A DNA stretch of 64,000 nt from the NCBI GenBank assembly GCA_035411425.1, contig DAONSX010000001.1, positions 135,083 through 199,082 on the forward strand. Reading direction: 5' to 3'. This document shows, piece by piece, positions 43,789 through 52,543 of this stretch. The notes under the pieces are model-generated. The model searched no databases. It was not told the DNA's origin and saw only the letters and a list, made by a program, of their open reading frames with translations. Source of the DNA: TTA-H9 sp002071415. Lineage in GTDB: Bacteria > Bacteroidota > Bacteroidia > Bacteroidales > TTA-H9. Numbering within the stretch: the first letter of the stretch is position 1; every line of letters starts with the position of its first letter. A program made the position numbers and the translations under genes.

Positions 43789-45870
43789 ATGAATCTGACA
43801 ACCAATATAGACAGGCGGGCGGCCGACAATTTGCGGGCTCTTATTGTTGCCATGGTCGAAAAAGCCAAATCTGGCCATCCGGGCGGAGCGATGGGAGCAG
43901 CCGATTTTATCCATATTCTTTATAGTGAATATCTGCGTTTCGATCCTTCCGATCCCAATTGTATTCCGAACGATCCGAATTGGATTGCTCGGGATCGTTT
44001 CTTCCTCGACCCTGGCCACTTGTCAGCCTTGTTGTATGCTGTTCTAACCTTATGCGGAAAATTCTCACTCGACGATTTGCAAAATTTTCGCCAATTAGGA
44101 GGCAGTACGCCAGGCCATCCAGAAAAGAATATACAAAGAGGCATCGAAAACACCTCGGGTCCTTTGGGACAAGGGCATGCCATGGCCGTGGGAGCAGCTA
44201 TTGCCGAACGATTTTTAGCCGCACGATTCGGAAAAGTGGTAGAGCATAAAACCATTGCTCTTATTTCGGACGGCGGTATACAGGAAGAAATTTCACAAGG
44301 AGCAGGTCGCTTGGCCGGGCATCTGGGATTGCATAACCTTATCATGTTTTATGATGCCAATAATGTTCAGCTTTCGACAAAAGTAGATGAAGTTTCATCG
44401 GAAAATACGGCCATGAAATATCGGGCTTGGGGTTGGAAAGTGCTCGAGATAGACGGGAATGACCCCGAAGAAATACGTCAAGCATTGGATGCTGCTTGGG
44501 CTGAAACTAAGTCCCCTACCCTTATTATTGGCCATACCATCATGGGAAAAGGAATCAAAAATAAGGAAGGAAAATCCATGGAAGGACTTGTATCTACACA
44601 TGGAAAGCCTATCAGCAAAGCCGGAGCCGATGTTACGATTACTTTGAGAGGACTCGGAGCCGATCCTCAGCATCCTTTTGCCATTTTTCCCGACGTTGAA
44701 GAACATTATCTAAAAGTTTTAAACAGGAAAAAAGAGGAAGCCCGCAAAGCGAAGGAAACCTTTGACGAATGGAAAGAACAAAATCCCAAACTGGCTGATG
44801 AGCTTAGACAATACTTTGATAAGATTCAACCCGAAATAAACTGGGATGCGATACATTTGAGCATGAATGTAGCTACTCGTGTCAGCTCGGCCGAGGTACT
44901 CTCTGTTTTTAGCCAAACCCTTGGAAATATGCTGGTAATGTCGGCCGACCTTGCTAATAGTGATCGAACCGACGGATTTCTTAGTCATACCCAACCTATT
45001 GTGCTGGGAGATTTCAATGGGGCCTTTCTGCATGTTGGGGTATCGGAACTCACCATGGCTTCATTGGCCAACGGAATGGCTCTGCATGGAGGTGTAATTC
45101 CTGTATGTGGCACTTTTATGGTTTTTTCCGACTATATGAAGCCAGCCATTCGCTTGGCGGCCTTAATGGAACTTCGGGTCATCTATGTTTGGTCGCACGA
45201 TTCATTTCGTGTGGGAGAAGATGGTCCGACTCATCAACCCGTGGAACAGGAAGCACAGATTCGCTTGTTGGAACAATTAAAAAACCATTCTAACCAGAGA
45301 AGTTTCATAGCTCTTCGTCCGGCCGATCAGGCAGAAACGCTCGAAGCATGGAAATTTGCCCTTCAAAATAAAAATCGCCCCACGGGCATTCTGTTAAGCC
45401 GGCAAAACGTTAAAACCTTACCCCCTCTGCCTTTCGAAAGACGTCGTAAAGAAGCCGTAAATCTTCATCATGGTGCTTATCTGATTCGTAAAATAAGCGA
45501 CTCACCCGATATCATCCTTTTGGGAAATGGCTCTGATGTGGCTTTGCTTTTGGAGGCAAGCGATATTCTTTTTAATCAATATCAAATAAAAACAAACCTG
45601 ATTTCTGCCCCCAGCGAAGGCTTATTTCGTGAACAATCCACAGAATATCAACATTCTATTTTGCCTGAAGAAATTCCGATCTTTGTGCTTACCTCTGGCT
45701 TGCCATCTACCTTTCAAACCCTTGCCGGATCAAAAGGCAGAATATTTGGACTCGAACAATTCGGATATTCGGCACCCGCTGAAATCCTAGAGACTCATTT
45801 TGGATTCACTCCTCAAAATATTGCAAAAGAAGTGATGAATTTACTCGACGAAATAAATAACAATGAATAA
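43789..45870 (+). CDS. tkt: Transketolase
   Basis: 693 residues from ATG 43789 as a single chain. TPP enzyme of the pentose phosphate pathway that moves two-carbon units between sugar phosphates. N-terminal domain: KSGHPGGAMGAADF, PGHLSALLYA, GPLGQGHAMAVGAA, and the TPP motif starting ISDGGIQEEISQGAG and ending in NNVQLS. Pyrimidine domain: HVGVSELTMASLANGMALHGG, RVIYVWSHDSFRVGEDGPTHQP. C-terminal domain from about 555. The usual GDG of the TPP motif is SDG here. It has its own -7 box. The last codons overlap the next gene by 8 bases. Confidence 0.95.
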   Translation: MNLTTNIDRRAADNLRALIVAMVEKAKSGHPGGAMGAADFIHILYSEYLRFDPSDPNCIPNDPNWIARDRFFLDPGHLSALLYAVLTLCGKFSLDDLQNFRQLGGSTPGHPEKNIQRGIENTSGPLGQGHAMAVGAAIAERFLAARFGKVVEHKTIALISDGGIQEEISQGAGRLAGHLGLHNLIMFYDANNVQLSTKVDEVSSENTAMKYRAWGWKVLEIDGNDPEEIRQALDAAWAETKSPTLIIGHTIMGKGIKNKEGKSMEGLVSTHGKPISKAGADVTITLRGLGADPQHPFAIFPDVEEHYLKVLNRKKEEARKAKETFDEWKEQNPKLADELRQYFDKIQPEINWDAIHLSMNVATRVSSAEVLSVFSQTLGNMLVMSADLANSDRTDGFLSHTQPIVLGDFNGAFLHVGVSELTMASLANGMALHGGVIPVCGTFMVFSDYMKPAIRLAALMELRVIYVWSHDSFRVGEDGPTHQPVEQEAQIRLLEQLKNHSNQRSFIALRPADQAETLEAWKFALQNKNRPTGILLSRQNVKTLPPLPFERRRKEAVNLHHGAYLIRKISDSPDIILLGNGSDVALLLEASDILFNQYQIKTNLISAPSEGLFREQSTEYQHSILPEEIPIFVLTSGLPSTFQTLAGSKGRIFGLEQFGYSAPAEILETHFGFTPQNIAKEVMNLLDEINNNE

Positions 45871-46726
45871 AATAAAAAACCTATTTTTTATTGTTATTAT
45901 TTTATTTTATTCAAGTAAAATTTTTTCACAACAGAATATCGAATATGTGCAACAGGCCGACAGTTTACGCAAGGGCTGGTATTTTGGCATTAATATGGGT
46001 GCTGCTTTCCCTTCTAATTTTTCGGCCAATTTTTACAACGGAAGTTCCGAAAATATCAATAAAATATCATTAATTCTCGATAATCAATATTATAAACCTA
46101 TAATCGTACAACAAATTGGATACAATTATCTTTTCTATGAATTGCCACATAAAATGTCTTATCAGCCTAATCTTACGGTAGGCGGATATGTGCGTTATCA
46201 ATTTTCGAAAAGATCATCTTTTCTTTTACAGGCCAATTATGCGCGATTAACAGCCAGCGATGTGTTTCTTCTTTATCTTGAAATTCCCGAAGGTTATTCT
46301 TTCGATGCCAACTACCTCCAATGCCAAATCATGGGACAGGAAGAAAGAACTTACATTGATCTGGGCTATCGGTTCGACCTGAGAAATCATGAAAGATATT
46401 TCCCTTTTATAGAGACAGGTGTGAATATCAATAATACCAAAGTGTTAAAGAACATGATTCGCATCGAGAATCAGGAATACAGCATAAAATATTCTGGAGA
46501 ACATCCTATTGGGCCTTATTCGCAAGATTATTACGATATTTATGAAGGTGGTATAGGAGTCGGAGGATTCTTTACATTAGGTTATGCATTGAATTTCAAT
46601 GCAAATATTTCAATTGATCCCAGTTTAACTTTTTATTTTACAAGCACCCATCTTGAAGGTTATACGAATATGAAACCTGGCTTCAATCTTCTTGTCAGAT
46701 TGATGTTCAGAAATTTCGATTTTTAA
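45863..46726 (+). CDS. Outer-membrane beta-barrel protein
   Basis: 287 residues with a signal peptide (about 1-22, ending FSQ). The rest is strand-like: GWYFGINMGAAFP, LTVGGYVRYQFSKRSSFLLQANYARL, TYIDLGYRFDLRN, YFPFIETGVNIN, GVGGFFTLGYALNFNANISI. It ends LLVRLMFRNFDF, with the aromatic C-terminus of outer-membrane barrels. It starts 8 bases before the end of transketolase, so the two are translated from one message. Function unknown; no specific family recognised. Confidence 0.72.
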   Translation: MNKIKNLFFIVIILFYSSKIFSQQNIEYVQQADSLRKGWYFGINMGAAFPSNFSANFYNGSSENINKISLILDNQYYKPIIVQQIGYNYLFYELPHKMSYQPNLTVGGYVRYQFSKRSSFLLQANYARLTASDVFLLYLEIPEGYSFDANYLQCQIMGQEERTYIDLGYRFDLRNHERYFPFIETGVNINNTKVLKNMIRIENQEYSIKYSGEHPIGPYSQDYYDIYEGGIGVGGFFTLGYALNFNANISIDPSLTFYFTSTHLEGYTNMKPGFNLLVRLMFRNFDF

Positions 46727-46770
46727 ACACATTGGGAAAAATATTGTTGAATTGAAGAAAAGTGCGAGTT

Positions 46771-47349
46771 ATGAAAACATGCGAAGCTTTGAAACTCATC
46801 GAGAAGTATTATCCTCAAGATTCGGAAGCCAGTCGGTATTATCGTATTCATGTAAATGCCGTGGCAAAGGCTGCTGAATTGATTGTACTAAATAACCCTC
46901 ACTTAAATGTCGACATTGAAAAAGTAAAGGTTATGGCGCTGTTACACGACATAGGGATTTTTATGACCGATGCTCCGGCTATTGGGTGTTACGGGAAATA
47001 CCCCTACCTGGCACATGGATATTTAGGAAGAGAACTTTTAGAAAAGGAAGGTTTACTCGATATAGCGCCTGTTTGCGAGCGACATGTTGGCATAGGCTTG
47101 TCGTTAACCGATATCGAGAAGAACCTATTGCCTCTGCCCCATCGTGATATGCAGCCACAGACAATAGAGGAAAAAATTGTTTGTTATGCCGATAAATTTT
47201 TTTCGAAGTCTTCGCCCCGCCCCGAAATGCCCAAACCTGTCGAAAAAATTATCAATAATCTGAAAAAATATGGTAATGATAAGATTGAAAAATTCTTAGA
47301 AATGGAAAAAATGTTTGGCTCTGGATATATTTACGAAAATTTTCGTTAA
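46771..47349 (+). CDS. HD-domain phosphohydrolase
   Basis: 192 residues from ATG 46771 (a GTG at 46762 is also in frame). The HD site is intact: YRIHVNAVAKAA, ALLHDIGIF, LAHGYLGREL and ERHVGIG, with a later CYADKFFSKS. It belongs to the HDIG/HD phosphohydrolase group that acts on nucleotides or phosphoesters; the substrate is unknown. It is unlike the HD protein at 2.0 kb, which has lost ligands. It is followed by the large hairpin at 47377. Confidence 0.85.
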   Translation: MKTCEALKLIEKYYPQDSEASRYYRIHVNAVAKAAELIVLNNPHLNVDIEKVKVMALLHDIGIFMTDAPAIGCYGKYPYLAHGYLGRELLEKEGLLDIAPVCERHVGIGLSLTDIEKNLLPLPHRDMQPQTIEEKIVCYADKFFSKSSPRPEMPKPVEKIINNLKKYGNDKIEKFLEMEKMFGSGYIYENFR

Positions 47350-47376
47350 AATTTTTATATAAAACTTCAAACTAAA

Positions 47377-47425
47377 TTATCACAAATTTGGCAATAAAAA
47401 ATCATTGTTGCCAAAAATGTGATAA
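47377..47425. repeat. Long imperfect inverted repeat after the HD gene
   Basis: An 18-base arm beginning TTATCACAAATTTGGCAA at 47377-47394 pairs at 16 of 18 positions with the arm at 47408-47425 (loop of 13, centre mismatched A-A twice). It lies 28 bases past the HD-domain stop. No T run follows on either strand, so it may be a bidirectional terminator of unusual type, a recombination site or an operator. Confidence 0.6.
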
Positions 47426-47521
47426 AAAATCTTACACGCTTTATCCTGCCATCGCATATCGATCCTGTCAATTACAAATACTCTTTTTACATACATTAAA
47501 AAAATTTGATGCAATTCTCTG

Positions 47522-47616
47522 CTTCGTGTGCTATTTTTTCTCACAAAGACGCCAAGAACGCTAAGAAAAATTGATTCAATCCTTTACCCCTTCGCGTGCT
47601 ATTTTTTCTCGCAAAG
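47522..47616. repeat. Pair of 27-base direct repeats
   Basis: Copies at 47522-47548 and 47590-47616 differ at two positions; the shared core is GTGCTATTTTTTCTC followed by CAAAG. The first is followed by ACGCCAAGAACGCTAAG, a phrase typical of short interspersed repeats with tandem CAAAGACGC-type units. The second copy lies inside the last codons of the BNR-like pseudogene, so that gene's tail may have been replaced by the repeat. Confidence 0.6.
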
Positions 47617-48328
47617 TAATGTCGCCGTTATAATATTGATCATATTCGATAAAAATATAAAACTCTCCTTCTGCTCTGCCAGCCTGAAAACCTAAACGGT
47701 AAATCGCGTTGATATACAAAAAAGGTAGCCGGTATCTGAATGAAAAATGCTGCCCATAATCCGTACTGCTGAAAAGGCTGTAGCAGTAACCCGTATCAAA
47801 TGCAGCAATGTACACTTCACCTGGTGCACCACCCGGACACATATAGGATAAATGGAAAAATTATAATGTGGCAACTGACTTTTGTATTCAAAACTATTGC
47901 CTGTATCGCTGCTTACATATAAATCAATCGGGCTGTATGGCGGTTGAGGCAGATTCAGACCAATTACTTCACCTTCAATGGTACCCGATAAAAAACTAAA
48001 GTCATTAGGAGTAAACAGGGTGTCAAAATCTACTCCATTGTTATAAGGAACGGAGAACTCTTGTGCCTCCAGTTATCTTACAAGGAGAATAAATTAATCC
48101 GTTAATCTTATCTTTATAAATATTCTGATCAAATGAATCTTTTTAATAACTGATAAACTGACCATAATCATTGCTGTATATTAAACCATATTCCCACCCA
48201 AAATTATAGGTGATAAATGTTGTAACATAATAAAATTCCCCCAGCACCGTCCCTTTTGAATAATGTTGCGAAAAGAGAGGATTCATACAATAACAAATGA
48301 TAAAAAGTAACAAAAATATTTTTTTCAT
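47576..48328 (-). pseudogene. Decayed secreted protein with BNR-like repeats
   Basis: A signal peptide (MKKIFLLLFIICYCMNPLFS) begins a good secreted protein that is broken in at least three places. After DYGQFISY a stop appears and the frame must change; then SGTIEGEVIGLNLPQPPYSP to YNFSIYP reads in one frame and APGEVYIAAFDTGYCYSLFS to the end in another. Repeated STDYGQ/SNDYGQ with flanking GEVY/GEFY is like BNR (sialidase-type) propeller repeats. Tail ends in the direct repeat rather than a sorting signal. It was most likely a T9SS-type exported protein. Confidence 0.8.
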
Positions 48329-48390
48329 GGTTGTTTGATTTTAAAGTTTTACAATTGGATAACAAACTTGATAATTTGGAGTACTAACTT

Positions 48391-48597
48391 TTAAAAATTG
48401 AGACCTGCAGAGAAAGATAAATTTCTCGAACTGAAGGTAAATGAAAAATTATTTAAACCCTTTAGTGCCCTCAGCTTATGATAGATTTGTTATGGATAAC
48501 TACTGGGAACAGGAACCCATGCAGCCTGACTATAGATTCTATAGATGGGGAATATACCCATTATTAAAGAAGTAAAAAGTAAACAAATTCTTTTTAT
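48391..48597 (-). pseudogene. Fragment of a second decayed secreted protein
   Basis: One minus-strand frame of 69 codons reads IKRICLLFTSLIMGIFPIYR, then IYSQAAWVPVPSSYP, a TAA, and QIYHKLRALKGLNNFSFTFS. It starts with ATA where ATG would be expected, so the start itself seems mutated. The first part is a clear signal peptide. With one internal stop and a lost start it is a dead 5' fragment. It lies directly upstream of the BNR-like pseudogene on the same strand. The rest of the stretch to 48840 has no gene. Confidence 0.6.
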
Positions 48598-48840
48598 GGC
48601 AGTTTAGATTAAAGATATTTATTATAACCAACATACGGTTTCATTATTATTTCGTTTTGCAGCTAAACATTACATAAAATTTAGTAGTCTGATTGAAAAT
48701 TCTATTTTTCAGTTAATCATATAAATAGTCTTACTAAAATACTAAAAATTACACTTTTACCAAAAATGTAAGAATTGTTGATTTAGGAATAACAGATATT
48801 AGAGAGGTGTTAGGCTTAAAGAGTTAACTGATACGAAATT

Positions 48841-49974
48841 TTATCCCAGACAATACAGTTTAAGTCCACCGAACCATATTTTCCCCTCTTCTATGCAGGC
48901 CGAACTCCGGATAACATCGCGGGTTATATAATCCCATTCTATATGGCCATTAGAAAGCTGCAGGCAATAGAATTTTCCATCGTCGCAGCCAAAATATACA
49001 TTTTCTCCACAAATAACTGGAGAGGAATGAATTGCTCTATCAAATCTGATTTGCCATAAAATTTCTCCATTCAAAGGACAGAGGGAATATAAAATTCCTG
49101 ATCTTGAGCCAAAAACAAGATGATTAGTATCGATAGCAGCGGAAGAGAATATGGGAGAAGCAAGAGTTTCTTGCCAGATAATATTCCCTTGGTCTCCATT
49201 CAAACAATAAAAATTATTACCCAAAGTACCCACAAAAACATGACCTTTGAAAATAGCTGCCGTAGCATGAATGGCTGCATCCAATCGAGTTTTCCACAGA
49301 AGACTTCCACTGTGTATATCCAACGCATAAATCCATCCATCACGGCTTCCCACAATTAATTTTCCATTGGTAAAAGCTGGAGATGCCACTACCCATCCTT
49401 CGGTTTCATAGTTCCATTTCAATTTTCCCGAATAAGCATCCAGCGCATAAATATTTCCATCTATTCCTGAGATATATAAGATACCATTCAAGACTGCAGG
49501 CGATGAAAAAACCCAGTCTTTGGTTTCGAAACTCCATTTCATTCGTCCGTTGTTGGCATTCAGGCAATAGACATGATGGTCGAAACTGCCAAACCAAAGC
49601 AAACCATCGTTTATAGCGGCCGTTGACCTTATTTCACGTCCCGTCTTGAATTGCCAGATGAGCGAACCATCCTGCGCATCTAAACAGAAAAAACTATGGC
49701 TGTCGGAGCCGAAATATACTTTCCCTTCGGCCATCACCGGACTGGCATAAACGCCGGCAAGTTCATGAAAGGTATAAAGGACTTTTGGATATTGATTTAT
49801 AGACTTTGTTTTGGCAATTCCTGTTCTGGAATAATTACCGCGGAACATGGGCATAAACGAAGGATTCCTTTCTTCGGCCTTCATGATGAGCTTCTGCGTT
49901 ACATCCAACAACATGCTGGCTTGTTTTACGATTCCTTCATTTCTTTTCCGTTCTAACTTTCCTAAGTTGCTCAT
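48841..49974 (-). CDS. PQQ/BamB-type beta-propeller protein without signal peptide
   Basis: 377 residues. The first 45 residues are charged and helical (NEGIVKQASMLLDVTQKLIMKAEE); no signal peptide or lipobox. From about 50 come seven full propeller blades and a closing strand, each with a GxxYxGSxDGxxYxLDxxxGxxxW pattern (for example GKLIVGSRDGWIYALD). BamB-like propellers are usually exported; this one looks cytosolic, where such propellers serve as protein-binding scaffolds. It overlaps the upstream J-domain gene by 38 bases, so the two must be coupled. Function unknown. Downstream is the pseudogene region. Confidence 0.82.
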   Translation of the reverse strand: MSNLGKLERKRNEGIVKQASMLLDVTQKLIMKAEERNPSFMPMFRGNYSRTGIAKTKSINQYPKVLYTFHELAGVYASPVMAEGKVYFGSDSHSFFCLDAQDGSLIWQFKTGREIRSTAAINDGLLWFGSFDHHVYCLNANNGRMKWSFETKDWVFSSPAVLNGILYISGIDGNIYALDAYSGKLKWNYETEGWVVASPAFTNGKLIVGSRDGWIYALDIHSGSLLWKTRLDAAIHATAAIFKGHVFVGTLGNNFYCLNGDQGNIIWQETLASPIFSSAAIDTNHLVFGSRSGILYSLCPLNGEILWQIRFDRAIHSSPVICGENVYFGCDDGKFYCLQLSNGHIEWDYITRDVIRSSACIEEGKIWFGGLKLYCLG

Positions 49975-50875
49975 GTTCGGTTTTCAAAAATTGATATTCA
50001 GCATTCAACTTCATTTTTGTCTGCTCAAAATATTCATCCCAATCGCGAATATTCATCAGAGTATGATAAACTTGACTTTCTTCGAGTTCACGGATTTCGG
50101 ACTGCAAAATTTTTAAATCGGCCTGCAGGCGTGCTAAACGAGCCTCCAGAAGTTCCCTTTCTTCACTAGGAGTACGTAGCCTACTAAACATCCTGCTCCG
50201 TGTAAGTAATTTATGTATCTCTTCTACTTTTTGAATGTCGTTAATCATATAGGCGCGATTGAGTTCTATGAAAACCTTTCGAGCTTCTTCACGAAAGTCG
50301 TCGTTCACGATATCGGGGTGACACAGTTTACTGGCTTCACGATACATTTTTTTCATGCTTTCGCGCTGCTTTTCATCAAGAATTTGTAAAGGCTGAATTT
50401 TTTCCAAGCTGCGCCTTTGATGCTGATAAGCAGTATAATCCTTTTTGGCTTCTTGGTAATTTGCCTGATATGAGGAATCTACATCCTGAAGTAAATAAAA
50501 TATCTCCATCTGTATTTTCAAAATCTTTCCGATAAGCCATCCCAAGTCACTGTTATGACGAATACGAAACCGATCAATCTCCTTGAGTATTTCTGTTTTC
50601 TTATATTGGACCACCGAAAGCTGGGTTTCAAGAATTCTTATTTGAGTTTTAATTCCTTGAATGTTAATGTCGGAAGGAACAATATGCTGGGTTTTTTGCA
50701 ATACATCTTGAATCTCATGGGTCAATTCTGTGAATAGCTTTTGACGAAAGAGATGGTAAAGATATTTCACTTCTTCGCTATGATCTTCGAGGAGAATGGC
50801 ATCAAACTCGAGCTGGAGTTCGGTCAATTTGCGCTGTTCCAATAAATGTAAAATGGTTCGCAGACGGCGGTGCAT
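49937..50875 (-). CDS. Coiled-coil protein with internal J domain
   Basis: 312 residues. A J domain lies at about 168-222 with the HPD motif at 186-188 (KLCHPDIV), flanked by helix II RESMKKMYREASK and helix III RKVFIELNRAYM. Long coiled coils are on both sides (about 50-160 and 230-305). J domains stimulate DnaK; here it is embedded rather than N-terminal, with no Gly/Phe or zinc region, so it is a specialised co-chaperone, not DnaJ. It overlaps the cytosolic propeller gene by 38 bases. This pairing is not known to me. Confidence 0.8.
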   Translation of the reverse strand: MHRRLRTILHLLEQRKLTELQLEFDAILLEDHSEEVKYLYHLFRQKLFTELTHEIQDVLQKTQHIVPSDINIQGIKTQIRILETQLSVVQYKKTEILKEIDRFRIRHNSDLGWLIGKILKIQMEIFYLLQDVDSSYQANYQEAKKDYTAYQHQRRSLEKIQPLQILDEKQRESMKKMYREASKLCHPDIVNDDFREEARKVFIELNRAYMINDIQKVEEIHKLLTRSRMFSRLRTPSEERELLEARLARLQADLKILQSEIRELEESQVYHTLMNIRDWDEYFEQTKMKLNAEYQFLKTEHEQLRKVRTEKK

Positions 50876-50884
50876 CAGCAGCTG

Positions 50885-52531
50885 TTATTTATGAAAAACA
50901 CATTTACCATTAATCCAAGTTTGTTCTACCACAATATGAGGTATGCTGTCGTCGGGAAGCTGCATCAAATCATCGGAAGTTACGATAAAATCGGCTTTTT
51001 TACCTGGTTCTATCGAGCCGATTTCATTTTCGAGGAATGTTGATTTTGCAGCCCAAAGCGTCATGCCATACAAGGTTTCGCGTCGTGAGAGTTTGTTTTG
51101 GGGTAAAAAACCGCCTGGAGGTCGATGTTGCAAATTTTTTCGGGTAGTGGCTGCATAAAAGGTGAATATGGGATTTACCTCTTCTATGGGGAAATCGGTC
51201 CCCAAAGCTATCCATCCGTTTTGGGTGAGAAGATCGTGGTAAGTATAAGCATATTGGAGGCGTTGGGGTCCAAGGCGTTTTTCAGCCCAATCCATATCGG
51301 AAGTTGCGTGAGTTGGCTGAACGGAAGGAATGATGGAAAATTGACCAAATTTCATCAAATCTTCAGGATCGACTACCTGAGCATGCTCTATACGCCAGCG
51401 ACGATCATTCTTACCTTTCAATATTTCGGAATAAATATCCAGCATCAATCGGTTGGCCGAATCGCCAATGGCATGTGTACACACCTGAAAATCAGAATTA
51501 TATGCTTTAAGACAGATTTCTTTCAGTATTTGGGGAGATTCAACAAGAAGTCCATGAGTATTGGGGTCATCGGAATAAGGACTTTTTAAAAGAGCACCTC
51601 GACTGCCCAAAGCTCCATCGGCATAAAGTTTTATAGCGTTTACCAACAAACGATCGGTTTTGTATATGCCATGATGCATAAATTCAGAAATTGTGAGCGA
51701 ATCAGGATTGATCATGGCAACAATCCTGATCTTTAGAACTCCATTTTTTTGTAATTCATCTATCGTATGAATGACATGAGTCGGCAGTCCTGCGTCATTT
51801 ACCGCAGTCAATCCATACGAAATGCAAATAGCTTCAGCCTTTTGCAGGGCATGTTTCAGCAATTGTTCATCCATGGCGGGGATGGCTTCCATCAATTTTT
51901 CCTTGGCATTATCCAGAAGCAATCCAGTGGGTTTTCCCTGAGAAATTAAAATTTCTCCACCGTCTATTTTAGTATCGGAAGATATACAGGCGAGTCGAAG
52001 TGCCATGTCGTTGGCCAGAGCTGCATGACCATCCACCCGAACTATAACTACTGGGATATTGGGAAAATTTTTCTCAAGTAAGGAATTATCGGGAAACTTA
52101 TTATCAGGGAAGAGATTTTGGTCCCATCCCCTACCCAGCAACCATGTTTGAGGATTTTCTGCTATAAACGACTTCAAGCGTTCGATGATTTCATCCATGG
52201 AACGAGTGCCTTTTAAGTTAGCCCATCTTATCATGGTTTCACCCAATCCCAAAAAATGGCAGTGTGCATCCATAAAGCCTGGGTAAACGGTTTTCCCGTG
52301 TAAATCGAGTGTATCACGGGCCGAAAACTTCTTCAGAATCTCTTTGGTTTTGCCTGTTGATAGAATTCGCCCTTCCTTGATGGCAAAGGCCTCCTGTTGG
52401 CTGAAATGTTCATCGAGTGTATAAACATTCGCATGAATGACAATGAGGTCGGCTTCCTGTTTTTGCTCGTGGCAACTACTCAATACTAGAAATATCATAG
52501 GAAAAATAGATAAAGAAAAGATTTTTTTCAT
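50885..52531 (-). CDS. Amidohydrolase lipoprotein, YtcJ type
   Basis: 548 residues from ATG 52531; an upstream TTG at 52537 is less likely. A lipobox (LSSC) places the lipidated cysteine at Cys20. YtcJ-type marks: DLHGKTVYPGFMDAHCHF (metal-binding HxH), LGRGWDQNLFPDN, VRVDGHAALAN, HAIGDSANRLMLDIY, RIEHAQVVD and GTDFPIEEVNP. It is a metal-dependent hydrolase with a TIM-barrel core, substrate unknown. It sits after the J-domain gene (9-base gap) in the same run. It ends with a composite sandwich domain as in the family. Confidence 0.87.
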   Translation of the reverse strand: MKKIFSLSIFPMIFLVLSSCHEQKQEADLIVIHANVYTLDEHFSQQEAFAIKEGRILSTGKTKEILKKFSARDTLDLHGKTVYPGFMDAHCHFLGLGETMIRWANLKGTRSMDEIIERLKSFIAENPQTWLLGRGWDQNLFPDNKFPDNSLLEKNFPNIPVVIVRVDGHAALANDMALRLACISSDTKIDGGEILISQGKPTGLLLDNAKEKLMEAIPAMDEQLLKHALQKAEAICISYGLTAVNDAGLPTHVIHTIDELQKNGVLKIRIVAMINPDSLTISEFMHHGIYKTDRLLVNAIKLYADGALGSRGALLKSPYSDDPNTHGLLVESPQILKEICLKAYNSDFQVCTHAIGDSANRLMLDIYSEILKGKNDRRWRIEHAQVVDPEDLMKFGQFSIIPSVQPTHATSDMDWAEKRLGPQRLQYAYTYHDLLTQNGWIALGTDFPIEEVNPIFTFYAATTRKNLQHRPPGGFLPQNKLSRRETLYGMTLWAAKSTFLENEIGSIEPGKKADFIVTSDDLMQLPDDSIPHIVVEQTWINGKCVFHK

Positions 52532-52543
52532 AGACAAAAGTTA

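Noticed and set aside
48441..48575. 44-codon plus-strand ORF beginning MKNYLNPLVPS
   Set aside because: It is antisense to the second pseudogene fragment, whose signal peptide and residues are more convincing.
47350..48840. CRISPR array
   Set aside because: There are only two copies of the direct repeat with no regular spacers.
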